NCBI RefSeq assembly: GCF_039522365.1
Contig: NZ_BAAADJ010000014.1
Coordinates: 114,010-178,009 of the forward strand
From: Bacillus carboniphilus
GTDB taxonomy: Bacteria > Bacillota > Bacilli > Bacillales > JC228
DNA: 64,000 bases
Reading direction: 5' to 3'
The notes under the pieces were generated by a model. The model was given only the letters and a program-made list of their open reading frames with translations. It had not been told where the DNA came from and did no database searches. The translations under genes were made by a program, and so were the position numbers. Shown here piece by piece: positions 24,664-32,004 of this stretch. Position 1 is the first letter of the stretch, and each line of letters begins with the position of its first letter.

Positions 24664-25377
24664 TTAAATTGGGAGTTCACGGTTGAGTCTAGGGAATAAC
24701 ACGTTATTTTCCAAATGAATGTGGTCAAATAAATCCGATTCTAGCTCAGCAAGCTTTAAGAACGTTAGTCGGTAAGTGTTACAAGCACCTTCTGGTAATT
24801 GATAGTCATTAGTTACCTCTCTAATTTCTTTTAATAGTGAGCCTGCAGTTTCGTGTTCACTTTCTAGTGCATCTATGGTAGCTACAATTTGCTTTAGTAG
24901 TTCTAGAGATTTTTCCTGTTCGTATAGCTTAACTTTTGGAAAAATCTTATCCTCTTCTTCGATTAAATGATGCTCTAGCTCTACTTTCAATTGTTGATAC
25001 AACTTATAAACAAGTCCTAGTTCAGGATGATTACCTCCGTGTACCCGATATACTTTTGTTACATAACCAGAAAGCTCAGGAAGCACTTTGTTTAAATAAG
25101 CGTGATGCCGGTCCAAAACATAGTCAATGAGTGTGGTGTAATTCTCTACTTCCCAATTTGTATCCTTTTCTCCGTATTTAATGGTTTCTTGATATAAATG
25201 ATTGATTTTGTTCAAAACTTCTTCTGGGTTCAGTTCTTTGTCTTGAATTGCTTCTCCAATGGGTCGATTACCACCGCAGCAAAAGTCAATTCTATACTCT
25301 TTCAAAACCTGGCTAGCTCTTGGAAATTGTGTAACAATATCGCCTGTTTTCATAGATTGATCAAAGATATATTCCAT
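24664..25377 (-). CDS. ric: iron-sulfur cluster repair di-iron protein (ScdA/YtfE)
   Basis: 237 residues. N-terminal DUF542 domain with the C33-C34 pair in FCCGGNRP, then a hemerythrin-like domain with RHHAYL, LEHHLIEEEDKIFP, ESEHETAG and HIHLENNVLFPR supplying the di-iron ligands. Ric proteins repair Fe-S clusters damaged by NO and oxidants, the natural by-product hazard of nitrate respiration. AGGAGGATTACTC precedes the ATG. A perfect Fnr box lies upstream. Confidence 0.93.
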   Translation of the reverse strand: MEYIFDQSMKTGDIVTQFPRASQVLKEYRIDFCCGGNRPIGEAIQDKELNPEEVLNKINHLYQETIKYGEKDTNWEVENYTTLIDYVLDRHHAYLNKVLPELSGYVTKVYRVHGGNHPELGLVYKLYQQLKVELEHHLIEEEDKIFPKVKLYEQEKSLELLKQIVATIDALESEHETAGSLLKEIREVTNDYQLPEGACNTYRLTFLKLAELESDLFDHIHLENNVLFPRLNRELPI

Positions 25378-25403
25378 GAGTAATCCTCCTTGTTTATGAA
25401 GTA

Positions 25404-25534
25404 CAACTTTAATTTATCAAACAACGACATTCTAGGTTGTGATGCAACTCACAATTAAAAAAACTCCTTATAATTACTGTGAAATGTGATAGACCTCACC
25501 TTTAAACCATCAAATATTTAGTACTCTTAGCTTA
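25404..25534. promoter_or_regulatory. divergent Fnr-dependent promoters of ric and the hemerythrin gene
   Basis: Two boxes: TGTGATGCAACTCACA (25438-25453, perfect, centre 25445.5) and TGTGATAGACCTCACC (25485-25500, one mismatch, centre 25492.5), 47 bp apart. The first is at -41.5 from a ric start near 25404 with -10 TAAATT; the second is at -41.5 from a start near 25534 with a weak -10 TACTCT. Each gene thus has its own class II site. Confidence 0.82.
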
Positions 25535-25556
25535 TAAATAGATAGGAGGAATAGAC

Positions 25557-26096
25557 ATGTTTGTGCCTATGAATTGTGGAATGTCAGGGAACAATGAAAT
25601 AAAACTTTGCGCACCTCTCCAAAGATTAAAGAAAGAACATACACCTTTAACGTTACAAATGGAAGACCTAAATGAATTAGCCCTTAAAATTGGGAAGGAT
25701 TCCTCAATTGATAATTGGAAGGAACCACTTTTACAGTTAAGAGAGAATGTGAAACAATTTATATCAGAGTTAGATCCTCATTCAGAAAGAGAAGAAGGGG
25801 TTCTATTCCCAATGATTGGAAGATATATTGGAATAACAACAGGACCTATTGCGGTTATGGAATATGAGCATGAAAAAGCAAAGTCAAATATAAACAGGTT
25901 CCTTGAGCTAACGGTGAATTTACAAGATAATCCAAGTGCAGAAGCTGCTGAAAAATTAGCTTCATACGTCATAGAAGCCTATCTAACACTAAGTGAACAT
26001 TTTATGAAAGAAGAAAATGTTTTGTTTCCTATGGCAGAACGAATGTTAACAGCCGAAGAGAAGGAAGAGCTAGAGTTAAAAATTAACCAAATCTAA
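25557..26096 (+). CDS. hemerythrin-domain protein
   Basis: 179 residues with two HHE-type half motifs: LKKEHTPL, LDPHSEREEGVLFP, EYEHEKAK and SEHFMKEENVLFPMAE, enough histidines and glutamates for a di-iron site. Similar in role to Ric but without the CC domain; likely binds oxygen or NO. A CGMSG motif near the start and one further cysteine are of unclear use. TAGGAGG before the ATG. Confidence 0.85.
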   Translation: MFVPMNCGMSGNNEIKLCAPLQRLKKEHTPLTLQMEDLNELALKIGKDSSIDNWKEPLLQLRENVKQFISELDPHSEREEGVLFPMIGRYIGITTGPIAVMEYEHEKAKSNINRFLELTVNLQDNPSAEAAEKLASYVIEAYLTLSEHFMKEENVLFPMAERMLTAEEKEELELKINQI

Positions 26097-26103
26097 TTTT
26101 TTC

Positions 26104-26146
26104 AAAGTGAGATTCATCTTTTGTGATGAACCTCACTTTTTTTTGT
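26104..26146 (+). terminator. terminator of the hemerythrin gene, overlapping an Fnr box
   Basis: AAAGTGAGATTCATC (26104-26118) pairs with GATGAACCTCACTTT (26125-26139) with one mismatch, then eight T. The right arm is also most of the Fnr box of the next promoter. Confidence 0.88.
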
Positions 26147-26171
26147 TTGTTCCAAGTCTAGAATAAAGGAA
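26122..26171 (+). promoter_or_regulatory. Fnr-dependent promoter of the radical SAM gene
   Basis: TGTGATGAACCTCACT (26122-26137, one mismatch, centre 26129.5) and a -10 hexamer TAGAAT (26159-26164) imply a start at 26171, exactly 41.5 bp from the box. The leader would be only 16 bases and contain just the binding site AGAAGGAGG. Confidence 0.75.
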
Positions 26172-26186
26172 GAAGGAGGCATGGTT

Positions 26187-27272
26187 ATGCACCGAAATTA
26201 TGATGAAAATCCATTTATCGTTATTTGGGAGGTTACGAGGGCATGTGCACTAAAATGCCTGCATTGTAGAGCAGAGGCCCAGTATCGTAGGGACCCAAGA
26301 GAGTTAACCACGCAAGAGGGAAAACAACTGATTGATCAGATATATGAAATGGATAATCCCCTGTTTGTGTTTACAGGTGGGGATCCTTTAATGAGAGAAG
26401 ATTTATATGAATTGATAGAATATGCGGTTGTAAAAGGAGTACGTGTTTCGATGACCCCTAGTGCAACGCCTAAAGTAACGAAGAAAGCAATGGAAAGAGC
26501 TAAAAAGGCAGGACTTTCAAGATGGGCATTTAGTGTGGATGGACCGTCAAAAGAGATACACGATCATTTCCGTGGGACTAAAGGGTCTTTTGATCTAACC
26601 ATGAAGGCGATTCAATATTTACATGAGTTAAATATGCCAATCCAAATTAACACAGTGGTCTCTCATTATAATGTTGACCATTTAGAAGAAATGGCTAAAT
26701 TAGTAGAAGAGCTTGGCACGGTATTGTGGAGTGTGTTTTTTCTTATCCCAACAGGACGAGGGCAAAACTTAGATCTAATTTCTCCTGATAGACATGAGCA
26801 AGTGATGAATTGGTTGTATGACTTAAAGGATAAGGTCCCATTTGATATTAAAACAACAGAAGCCCCTCACTATCGACGTGTATCCTTACAACGTCAACAG
26901 CAAGATGGAGTTTCATCTAAACAAGGTATGACAAAGCGAAATGACTTTCTAGGGCGTGCACCCAAAGGTGTAAATGACGGAAATGGCTTTCTATTTATCT
27001 CACATACCGGTGATGTGTATCCAAGTGGTTTTCTTCCTATAAACTGCGGAAGTATTAAAGAAGAGCCGTTAGCAGAAATCTATCGAAACCACCCTGTGTT
27101 TAAAGAACTTCGTAATCCTGAATTATTTAAAGGGAAATGTGGTGTGTGTGAATACCGGCATATATGTGGTGGCTCTAGAGCAAGGGCCTATGCGGTTACC
27201 GGTGACCACCTTGAAAGTGAACCATATTGTACCTATATACCCGATGGAAGTAAGGAACTTATTTATAGTTAG
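26187..27272 (+). CDS. radical SAM/SPASM protein, AhbD/NirJ-like
   Basis: 361 residues. CALKCLHC gives the radical SAM ligands; FTGGDPL binds SAM. A C-terminal SPASM region has CGSI, CGVCEYRHICGG and a further cysteine in PYCTY for extra [4Fe-4S] clusters. This type includes AhbC/AhbD and NirJ, which modify heme precursors; it also resembles the TIGR04053 group. The position near hemY and its Fnr promoter suggest oxygen-independent tetrapyrrole chemistry, but the reaction is not certain. ATG 26187 spaces better to AAGGAGG than ATG 26181. Confidence 0.82.
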   Translation: MHRNYDENPFIVIWEVTRACALKCLHCRAEAQYRRDPRELTTQEGKQLIDQIYEMDNPLFVFTGGDPLMREDLYELIEYAVVKGVRVSMTPSATPKVTKKAMERAKKAGLSRWAFSVDGPSKEIHDHFRGTKGSFDLTMKAIQYLHELNMPIQINTVVSHYNVDHLEEMAKLVEELGTVLWSVFFLIPTGRGQNLDLISPDRHEQVMNWLYDLKDKVPFDIKTTEAPHYRRVSLQRQQQDGVSSKQGMTKRNDFLGRAPKGVNDGNGFLFISHTGDVYPSGFLPINCGSIKEEPLAEIYRNHPVFKELRNPELFKGKCGVCEYRHICGGSRARAYAVTGDHLESEPYCTYIPDGSKELIYS

Positions 27273-27280
27273 AAAAATAG

Positions 27281-27319
27281 GACAAACACCTTATAATGCA
27301 GGGTGTTTGTTCTTTTTTC
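27281..27319 (+). terminator. terminator of the radical SAM gene
   Basis: GACAAACACC (27281-27290) with GGTGTTTGTTC (27302-27312), then TTTTTT. Confidence 0.85.
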
Positions 27320-27325
27320 TATACT

Positions 27326-27360
27326 AAAAATGCTCAAAGCTTTTGCTCTGAGCATTTTTT
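27326..27360. terminator. terminator of ywiC, possibly bidirectional
   Basis: AATGCTCAAAGC TTTT GCTCTGAGCATT stem at about 27329-27356, with A5 to the left and T6 to the right. Confidence 0.85.
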
Positions 27361-27373
27361 GAATCGAGTTCTT

Positions 27374-28093
27374 TTAAAAAGCTACTAAACAAATAATAAA
27401 AAACCAAATAGAAAGTCCAATCTCTAATATTCCCAAATGAATAGGTTTAATTCTCTTCCTTCTTGGAGTAATCCAATCTTTCAATATGGATGGTAAAAAT
27501 GCTATAAGTAAGATCCAATCAAAGAAGACAACCAGTAGTAAAAAGCCATGAAATAGATGTGAAACACGGTGAAAAGTTTTATTCTTGAATTCTCGAATCA
27601 TGGATTTTATATAAAAAGCACTACCAAAAAAATAGAGTGTGGTTATAACAAACAATTGAATTGCCTCAGTTGTCAGGCTTCCATTTCCTATATAGTAGGA
27701 AGCAACTCCAGCTACGGAAAAAATGGAAATCCCAGATAGGTCATTTAATAATGAACGTTCATTTTTCTTACGAATATAATAAATGTTTATGGCTAGAAGC
27801 GGAATCATTGAGACTGGGAAAAGGATTAGCTTTGGAATCACTATTAGAATAGGAATAAAGCAAACCATTGCAACCCCAGAGTAACTTAGTAACCATGGAA
27901 GCATTCTGTTCGTGTTCTTCCGATTTCGAATGATTGCTAGTAACGGTGTAGCCGATAAATAAAGGAAAAACCAACCTATCAAAAACGGAATATGAAGTAC
28001 ATTGGGACTAGATAGAAAAACACCAAGAAGACTGGGCATGATGCACATAACCCAAGAACCATGTTCCTTTGGTAGTACAAGCTTTCCTTTCAT
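27374..28093 (-). CDS. ywiC: YwiC-like membrane protein
   Basis: About 239 residues and seven hydrophobic segments. The N-terminus KLVLPKEHGSWVM is the signature of the YwiC family; in B. subtilis ywiC lies in the fnr-narGHJI region, as here next to fnr. Function unknown. Second ATG (28093) has TAGGAG nine bases upstream; the first (28102) is too close. Begins 32 bases after the chemoreceptor stop, so it likely shares its Fnr-linked transcript. Confidence 0.85.
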   Translation of the reverse strand: MKGKLVLPKEHGSWVMCIMPSLLGVFLSSPNVLHIPFLIGWFFLYLSATPLLAIIRNRKNTNRMLPWLLSYSGVAMVCFIPILIVIPKLILFPVSMIPLLAINIYYIRKKNERSLLNDLSGISIFSVAGVASYYIGNGSLTTEAIQLFVITTLYFFGSAFYIKSMIREFKNKTFHRVSHLFHGFLLLVVFFDWILLIAFLPSILKDWITPRRKRIKPIHLGILEIGLSIWFFIICLVAF

Positions 28094-28125
28094 TCTATTC
28101 ATCTCCTACATAAAGTCGGTATAAT

Positions 28126-29820
28126 TTAAAGTTTGAATTTCTGAACGATTTGCTTCAATTGGTTTGCCATCTGTGTAACTGTAGTCGTTCTTGCAGCGAC
28201 TTCCTCAACGGTTGCCGTTGTTTGTTCTGTTGCAGCTGCCACTTCCTGGGCACTAACTGCCATTTCTTCATTGGCCAGCTCTAGTTTCTTTACAACCTGA
28301 ACAACACCCTCTGCTGTTTGAGTTTGATCGTGTGTTAACAGAGATAGGCCGTAAATTTCTGTTGAAATGGATTGGATGGCAGCTTTGATATTTTCTAGTG
28401 CGATACCAGTTTCATGAACAGCTGTCTCGCCTGCTTCTACATTTCTCCAACTCGTTTCGGTAAGCTCTACAGTTTCTAGAATGCCAGATGTAATTTTCGA
28501 AAGAATAGCTCTAACATTAGTTGCTTCTTTATTGGATTGATCAGCTAAAGCTTGTACCTCTCTTGCAACCACTGCAAATCCCTTTCCATCTTCTCCTGCA
28601 CGAGCAGCTTCGATGGTTGCATTAAGTCCCAATAGATTAGTTTGAGCAGCTATTTTAGTAATGGTTTCGGTGATTTGTTGGATTTCGGTTGTATACGTAC
28701 TTAACTGGTCTATCATTTGTTGTGAATGAAAAGTGGATGTTTTAATAACATTCATTTTCTCTACAATGTCTTGTACCTTTTCAATGCCTGTTGTTGCAGT
28801 ATCCATAGTTATGTCTGCACTTTTGACAGTAGTGTCTGCTCTTACCTTAGAATGGTAAATGAGTTCGACTAGATTCATTAAAGTTTTGGAAGCTTCACTA
28901 GTCATTTCCGCACCATCTGTGGTTCCGGACGCTACTTCATCCATATTTTTTGAAACAATATGAAGTACTGTACTCATTTCATCCATGGATAGCGATGTTT
29001 CATTTGTGTTATTGGCTAAGTCTTCGGACGCTTTTTGAATAGTAGATATTATCTCTCTTAGATTTAGGGACATCTTTTCAAGATTGTAAGCAAGATCACC
29101 CACCTCATCGTTACTAGAAATTGTGTTATTAAAAGGAGAAATATCACCTTCGGCTATCTTCCTAGTGCGGTCAATGAGCTTTGAAATGGGCTTTGTCTTC
29201 TTTTGAATTAAATACAAGGTCAAGATGGAAGCCAATATTAACGGGATAAAACTCAGCATAATCCCGTCTTTCACTACGGTCCAAGTGCGGTCTGAAACAA
29301 TTTCTCCATTAAAGTCAATAACACTTATGGCTACTATTTCCTTTGTAGGGTCATGGTCTTTATATATAGGGGAATACCCTGATAGTCTCTTCATGCCTCC
29401 AAACTCATAGATTTCAGAATAAGTAGGGTGATTCATTTCCATTAACATTTGAATAGCGTTCTGATCCATGAAAAATCGACTTCCCACATCAAACCCTTTT
29501 TCCTTCAGGTTATCGTCTAGGGCAAGGATGTGGCCATCTAAGCTTAGAATGTAGTGACTATCAAAAATACTCTTGTGATCAATGGTCCAATTCAACTTTT
29601 TTCCGATTTCTTCACTATCGTCACCATTCATTAAATGATTGATATCTTCCTGATCTAAAAGGCCAGTTGTGATACTGGCACAACCATAAGCCTCAATTCC
29701 AGCAGCTTCATACATACTGTCATAAGTTGTTTTAAATGTTGTAACGGATGTGATTAACGTGGAAGAAATAATAACACCAATAATAATGATGCCTAATCTC
29801 CAGGTGAGTGTACGCTTCAT
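28126..29820 (-). CDS. methyl-accepting chemotaxis protein
   Basis: 564 residues: membrane helix about 5-27, an extracellular single-Cache-like sensor (about 30-190), second helix about 192-212, HAMP, and a cytoplasmic signalling domain whose tip NATIEAARAGEDGKGFAVV is canonical. The sensor starts with YGCASITTG. ATG 29820 has AAAGGAG six bases upstream; the longer frame (to 29853) would start inside the promoter region. Its Fnr box suggests taxis toward an electron acceptor under low oxygen; the ligand is unknown. Confidence 0.92.
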   Translation of the reverse strand: MKRTLTWRLGIIIIGVIISSTLITSVTTFKTTYDSMYEAAGIEAYGCASITTGLLDQEDINHLMNGDDSEEIGKKLNWTIDHKSIFDSHYILSLDGHILALDDNLKEKGFDVGSRFFMDQNAIQMLMEMNHPTYSEIYEFGGMKRLSGYSPIYKDHDPTKEIVAISVIDFNGEIVSDRTWTVVKDGIMLSFIPLILASILTLYLIQKKTKPISKLIDRTRKIAEGDISPFNNTISSNDEVGDLAYNLEKMSLNLREIISTIQKASEDLANNTNETSLSMDEMSTVLHIVSKNMDEVASGTTDGAEMTSEASKTLMNLVELIYHSKVRADTTVKSADITMDTATTGIEKVQDIVEKMNVIKTSTFHSQQMIDQLSTYTTEIQQITETITKIAAQTNLLGLNATIEAARAGEDGKGFAVVAREVQALADQSNKEATNVRAILSKITSGILETVELTETSWRNVEAGETAVHETGIALENIKAAIQSISTEIYGLSLLTHDQTQTAEGVVQVVKKLELANEEMAVSAQEVAAATEQTTATVEEVAARTTTVTQMANQLKQIVQKFKL

Positions 29821-29846
29821 AAGGAACTCCTTTATGTTAATTTGCT

Positions 29847-29896
29847 CTCCCATACACTACCGCTTTTTCGGAAAATTAGATGTGACTTATATCACT
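29847..29896 (-). promoter_or_regulatory. Fnr-dependent promoter of the chemoreceptor
   Basis: TGTGACTTATATCACT (29881-29896, one mismatch, centre 29888.5). At -41.5 the start would be 29847, with a weak -10 TAGTGT (29859-29854). Confidence 0.68.
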
Positions 29897-29920
29897 TCCC
29901 TTCTAAAGGTGACCTAAAAA

Positions 29921-29948
29921 AATCCTCAGTAAATTTGAGGGTTTTTTA
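29921..29948. terminator. hairpin between the divergent chemoreceptor and fnr promoters
   Basis: AATCCTCA / TGAGGGTT (29921-29928, 29936-29943) with T-rich tails on both strands. It lies upstream of both genes, so it does not end a known gene; it may insulate the two promoters. Confidence 0.6.
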
Positions 29949-29959
29949 TTATGAAAATA

Positions 29960-30009
29960 GGGGAATCTCCCGATACGGTATGGCTGTGATTTTTATTACA
30001 CTTGAGATA
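29960..30009 (+). promoter_or_regulatory. fnr promoter with GGG/CCC palindrome and overlapping Fnr box
   Basis: GGGGAATCTCCC (29960-29971) followed by GATA matches the site before the reductase operon. An Fnr box TGTGATTTTTATTACA (29985-30000, one mismatch) follows. A -10 candidate TACACT (29997-30002) would place the palindrome near -43 and the Fnr box over the -10 region, suggesting activation by the NreC-like protein and repression by Fnr itself. Confidence 0.55.
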
Positions 30010-30041
30010 AGAAATACGGCAGTCTAGTAGGAGGACTAAAA

Positions 30042-30764
30042 ATGGGAATCAAACAATCGTCGAAAGAATATCCAGTAGAAAAAAACACATTCTACTTTTC
30101 TGAATCCAGCTTCGAAAAAATAACAGACATTATGTATATGGAAGAGTTTGAACAAGGGGCGAGAATTTTTTGGGAAGGGGATCCCGTACAGAAGCTTTTT
30201 TACGTTAAGGAAGGAAGTGTGCAGTTATCCAAATTAAATGACGAAGGAAAAGATTTAACATTGTATCACTATTTTCCCGGGGATCTATTTGGAGAGTTTA
30301 GTCCGTCCGATAATCAAATCAGTACTTTTACAGCACAAGCACTCGAAGACTGTAAAATTGGTGTGATACAACAAGCCGACTTAGAGGTATTACTTTGGCA
30401 AAATGGCGATCTTGCCATCGAATTTGCCAAGTGGCAAAGTCTCATTCAGAGATCAACAGAGTTAAAAATAAGAGACCTTTTATTTCATGGTAAAAATGGA
30501 GCCCTTGCGTCTACTTTAATTAGAGCTGCAAACACGTATGGCATTCAAGATGGGGAAAATATCCATATTTCTAGAAAGTTCACCAATAATGAGATTTCCT
30601 CTTTAATTGGTGCCACTCGAGAAACAGTGAACCGAATGTTATCTAAACTAAAAAGTGATGGACTTATTAGTTATGAAAATGGTCGTATTACGATTACAGA
30701 TCTAGAAGGTTTGAAGTTAGTCTGTAATTGTGAAGAATGTCCTCTATCCATTTGTCGGTTATAA
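30042..30764 (+). CDS. fnr: anaerobic regulator Fnr
   Basis: 240 residues of the Crp/Fnr family in its Bacillus form: the cluster cysteines are at the C-terminus. C230-x2-C233-x4-C238 reproduces the spacing of the B. subtilis ligands, with one additional cysteine at 228. N-terminal cyclic-nucleotide-like barrel (EQGARIFWEGDPVQKLFYVKEG) and helix-turn-helix FTNNEISSLIGATRETVNRML are complete. GGAGGAC before the ATG. The predicted master of the eight Fnr boxes in this window. Confidence 0.95.
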   Translation: MGIKQSSKEYPVEKNTFYFSESSFEKITDIMYMEEFEQGARIFWEGDPVQKLFYVKEGSVQLSKLNDEGKDLTLYHYFPGDLFGEFSPSDNQISTFTAQALEDCKIGVIQQADLEVLLWQNGDLAIEFAKWQSLIQRSTELKIRDLLFHGKNGALASTLIRAANTYGIQDGENIHISRKFTNNEISSLIGATRETVNRMLSKLKSDGLISYENGRITITDLEGLKLVCNCEECPLSICRL

Positions 30765-30767
30765 TTT

Positions 30768-30816
30768 CATCCCCCTAAACTTTCTAAATTGTGCAGGGGG
30801 ATGAGGTCGTTTTTTC
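30768..30816 (+). terminator. terminator of fnr
   Basis: CATCCCCCT (30768-30776) with AGGGGGATG (30795-30803), T6 six bases later. Confidence 0.7.
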
Positions 30817-31379
30817 TAATATGCGTGTAGCGTATCCTTGATAAAACTTATGTCCACATTCATCTTATTAAGGTAGTCTATATCAGCTCTTAACCATGAA
30901 ATTGAATCCAATAGATGAATGGGTTGGATCTTATGAGTGGTTACTAGCTTTTTGATGATTGGTAGTATTTCTTTATTATATAAAGAATGATAAAAATATG
31001 GTTTATTGTTTTCCCATGGGAGGACGGCCATTTCATTTTCTCCTTTTAGAAGCGGGAGCATTACACTAGCAGCTTTCGCACTAATAGTAGAAGAAGCGGC
31101 ACTTACTATCCATATATATTGGTTTTTGGCTAAGGAAATAGCAGCATGCATACCGCATAAGGGTCCATTATGCTTATAGTAGTCTGTGATAATACGTATA
31201 TCTCTTGGTATAGCAGGGAGGAATAATCGTGGTTGATTAGTCACCAAAATCACTTCTTTACAAATGGACTGCATCTCTTTTATATGGCTAGTCACAATTG
31301 GAAGAAGTTCGAGCGAATTAGTTGATTGGGAATCGAATTGTTCTTCATAATCCCTGCATAATATAACTCCAGTTAGCAT
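30816..31379 (-). CDS. degenerate MobA paralogue
   Basis: 187 residues that align along their length with the MobA at 10092 (start MLTGVIL, then KEVILVTNQPR, YKHNGPLCGMHAAISLAKNQYIWIV). The GTP-binding signature GG.S.RM..K is gone (it reads CRDYEEQFDSQ) and the ACDMP aspartate is replaced by SAASST, so guanylyltransferase activity is unlikely. ATG 31379 has GAGGTGGAGAGA upstream; the longer frame runs into the Fnr box. Retained under an Fnr promoter, so perhaps a regulator or partner. Confidence 0.75.
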   Translation of the reverse strand: MLTGVILCRDYEEQFDSQSTNSLELLPIVTSHIKEMQSICKEVILVTNQPRLFLPAIPRDIRIITDYYKHNGPLCGMHAAISLAKNQYIWIVSAASSTISAKAASVMLPLLKGENEMAVLPWENNKPYFYHSLYNKEILPIIKKLVTTHKIQPIHLLDSISWLRADIDYLNKMNVDISFIKDTLHAY

Positions 31380-31402
31380 TCTCTCCACCTCATGTACTTG
31401 AT

Positions 31403-31504
31403 AATTTTTACTATAGTGCCTTTCATAAAAAACCTCTGTTACATTTGTCACAACTTATAAAGGCAATCAAAACAATTTGAGTTTTTCATGGTATAGTAAA
31501 GGAA
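31403..31504. promoter_or_regulatory. shared Fnr box of the mobA-like and cheV-like genes
   Basis: TGTTACATTTGTCACA (31437-31452, one mismatch, centre 31444.5). On the minus strand TATAGT (31415-31410) implies a start at 31403, exactly 41.5 bp away. On the plus strand TATAGT (31492-31497) implies a start near 31504, about 60 bp away, the usual class I distance. Confidence 0.72.
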
Positions 31505-31517
31505 AGGGGGATTTATG

Positions 31518-31967
31518 ATGTTAGATTCAGGAGTAATGACGACAAATAAAGATAATAAGCAACTTGAAATGGTAGAATTTAAACTTGGTGAAAAGACTTT
31601 TGGTGTTAAACTTGAACTGGTGAAAGAAATTATACATGCAAAACCTATTACGGCTATACCAAAATCTAACCCGTTGGTGAGTGGATTAGTAGAGATTCAG
31701 GGGAAGGCTATTCCTGTTATTAACATAGAAAAAGTTAGTGGGGAAACAGCTATTTTTAATCCGAAATTTGAAAAAATGATTGTGATTCAACTAAAGGAAT
31801 ACTCTTTTGTCCTAAGAGTTGAGCAAGTTATTGAAGTTAGAACTATAGACCAACCAAACTTGAAAGAAGAAGAGCATGAGTTTGTTACATATACTGTAGA
31901 GCGTGAATCTAATCCATTATATATAATGGATCTTGATAGAATCGTTCATTTCATAACAGCAAATTAA
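31518..31967 (+). CDS. CheW-domain protein, CheV-like without receiver domain
   Basis: 149 residues, one CheW domain (EMVEFKLGEKTFGVKLELVKEII, SGLVEIQGKAIPVINIEKV). The start MLDSGV... and its position before ykyB match B. subtilis CheV, but the C-terminal response-regulator receiver of CheV is missing and a terminator follows at once. So it is either a shortened CheV or a CheW paralogue. It couples chemoreceptors to CheA. ATG 31518 is preferred over 31515 for spacing to GGGGGA. Confidence 0.82.
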   Translation: MLDSGVMTTNKDNKQLEMVEFKLGEKTFGVKLELVKEIIHAKPITAIPKSNPLVSGLVEIQGKAIPVINIEKVSGETAIFNPKFEKMIVIQLKEYSFVLRVEQVIEVRTIDQPNLKEEEHEFVTYTVERESNPLYIMDLDRIVHFITAN

Positions 31968-32004
31968 AAACCGGTAGAGACTAATTCTCTAACCGGTTTT
32001 TATA
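31966..32004. terminator. bidirectional terminator, cheV-like gene and ykyB
   Basis: AAAACCGGTAGAGA / TCTCTAACCGGTTTT with one bulge, loop CTAAT, T5 on the plus side and A/T-rich on the other. Confidence 0.88.
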
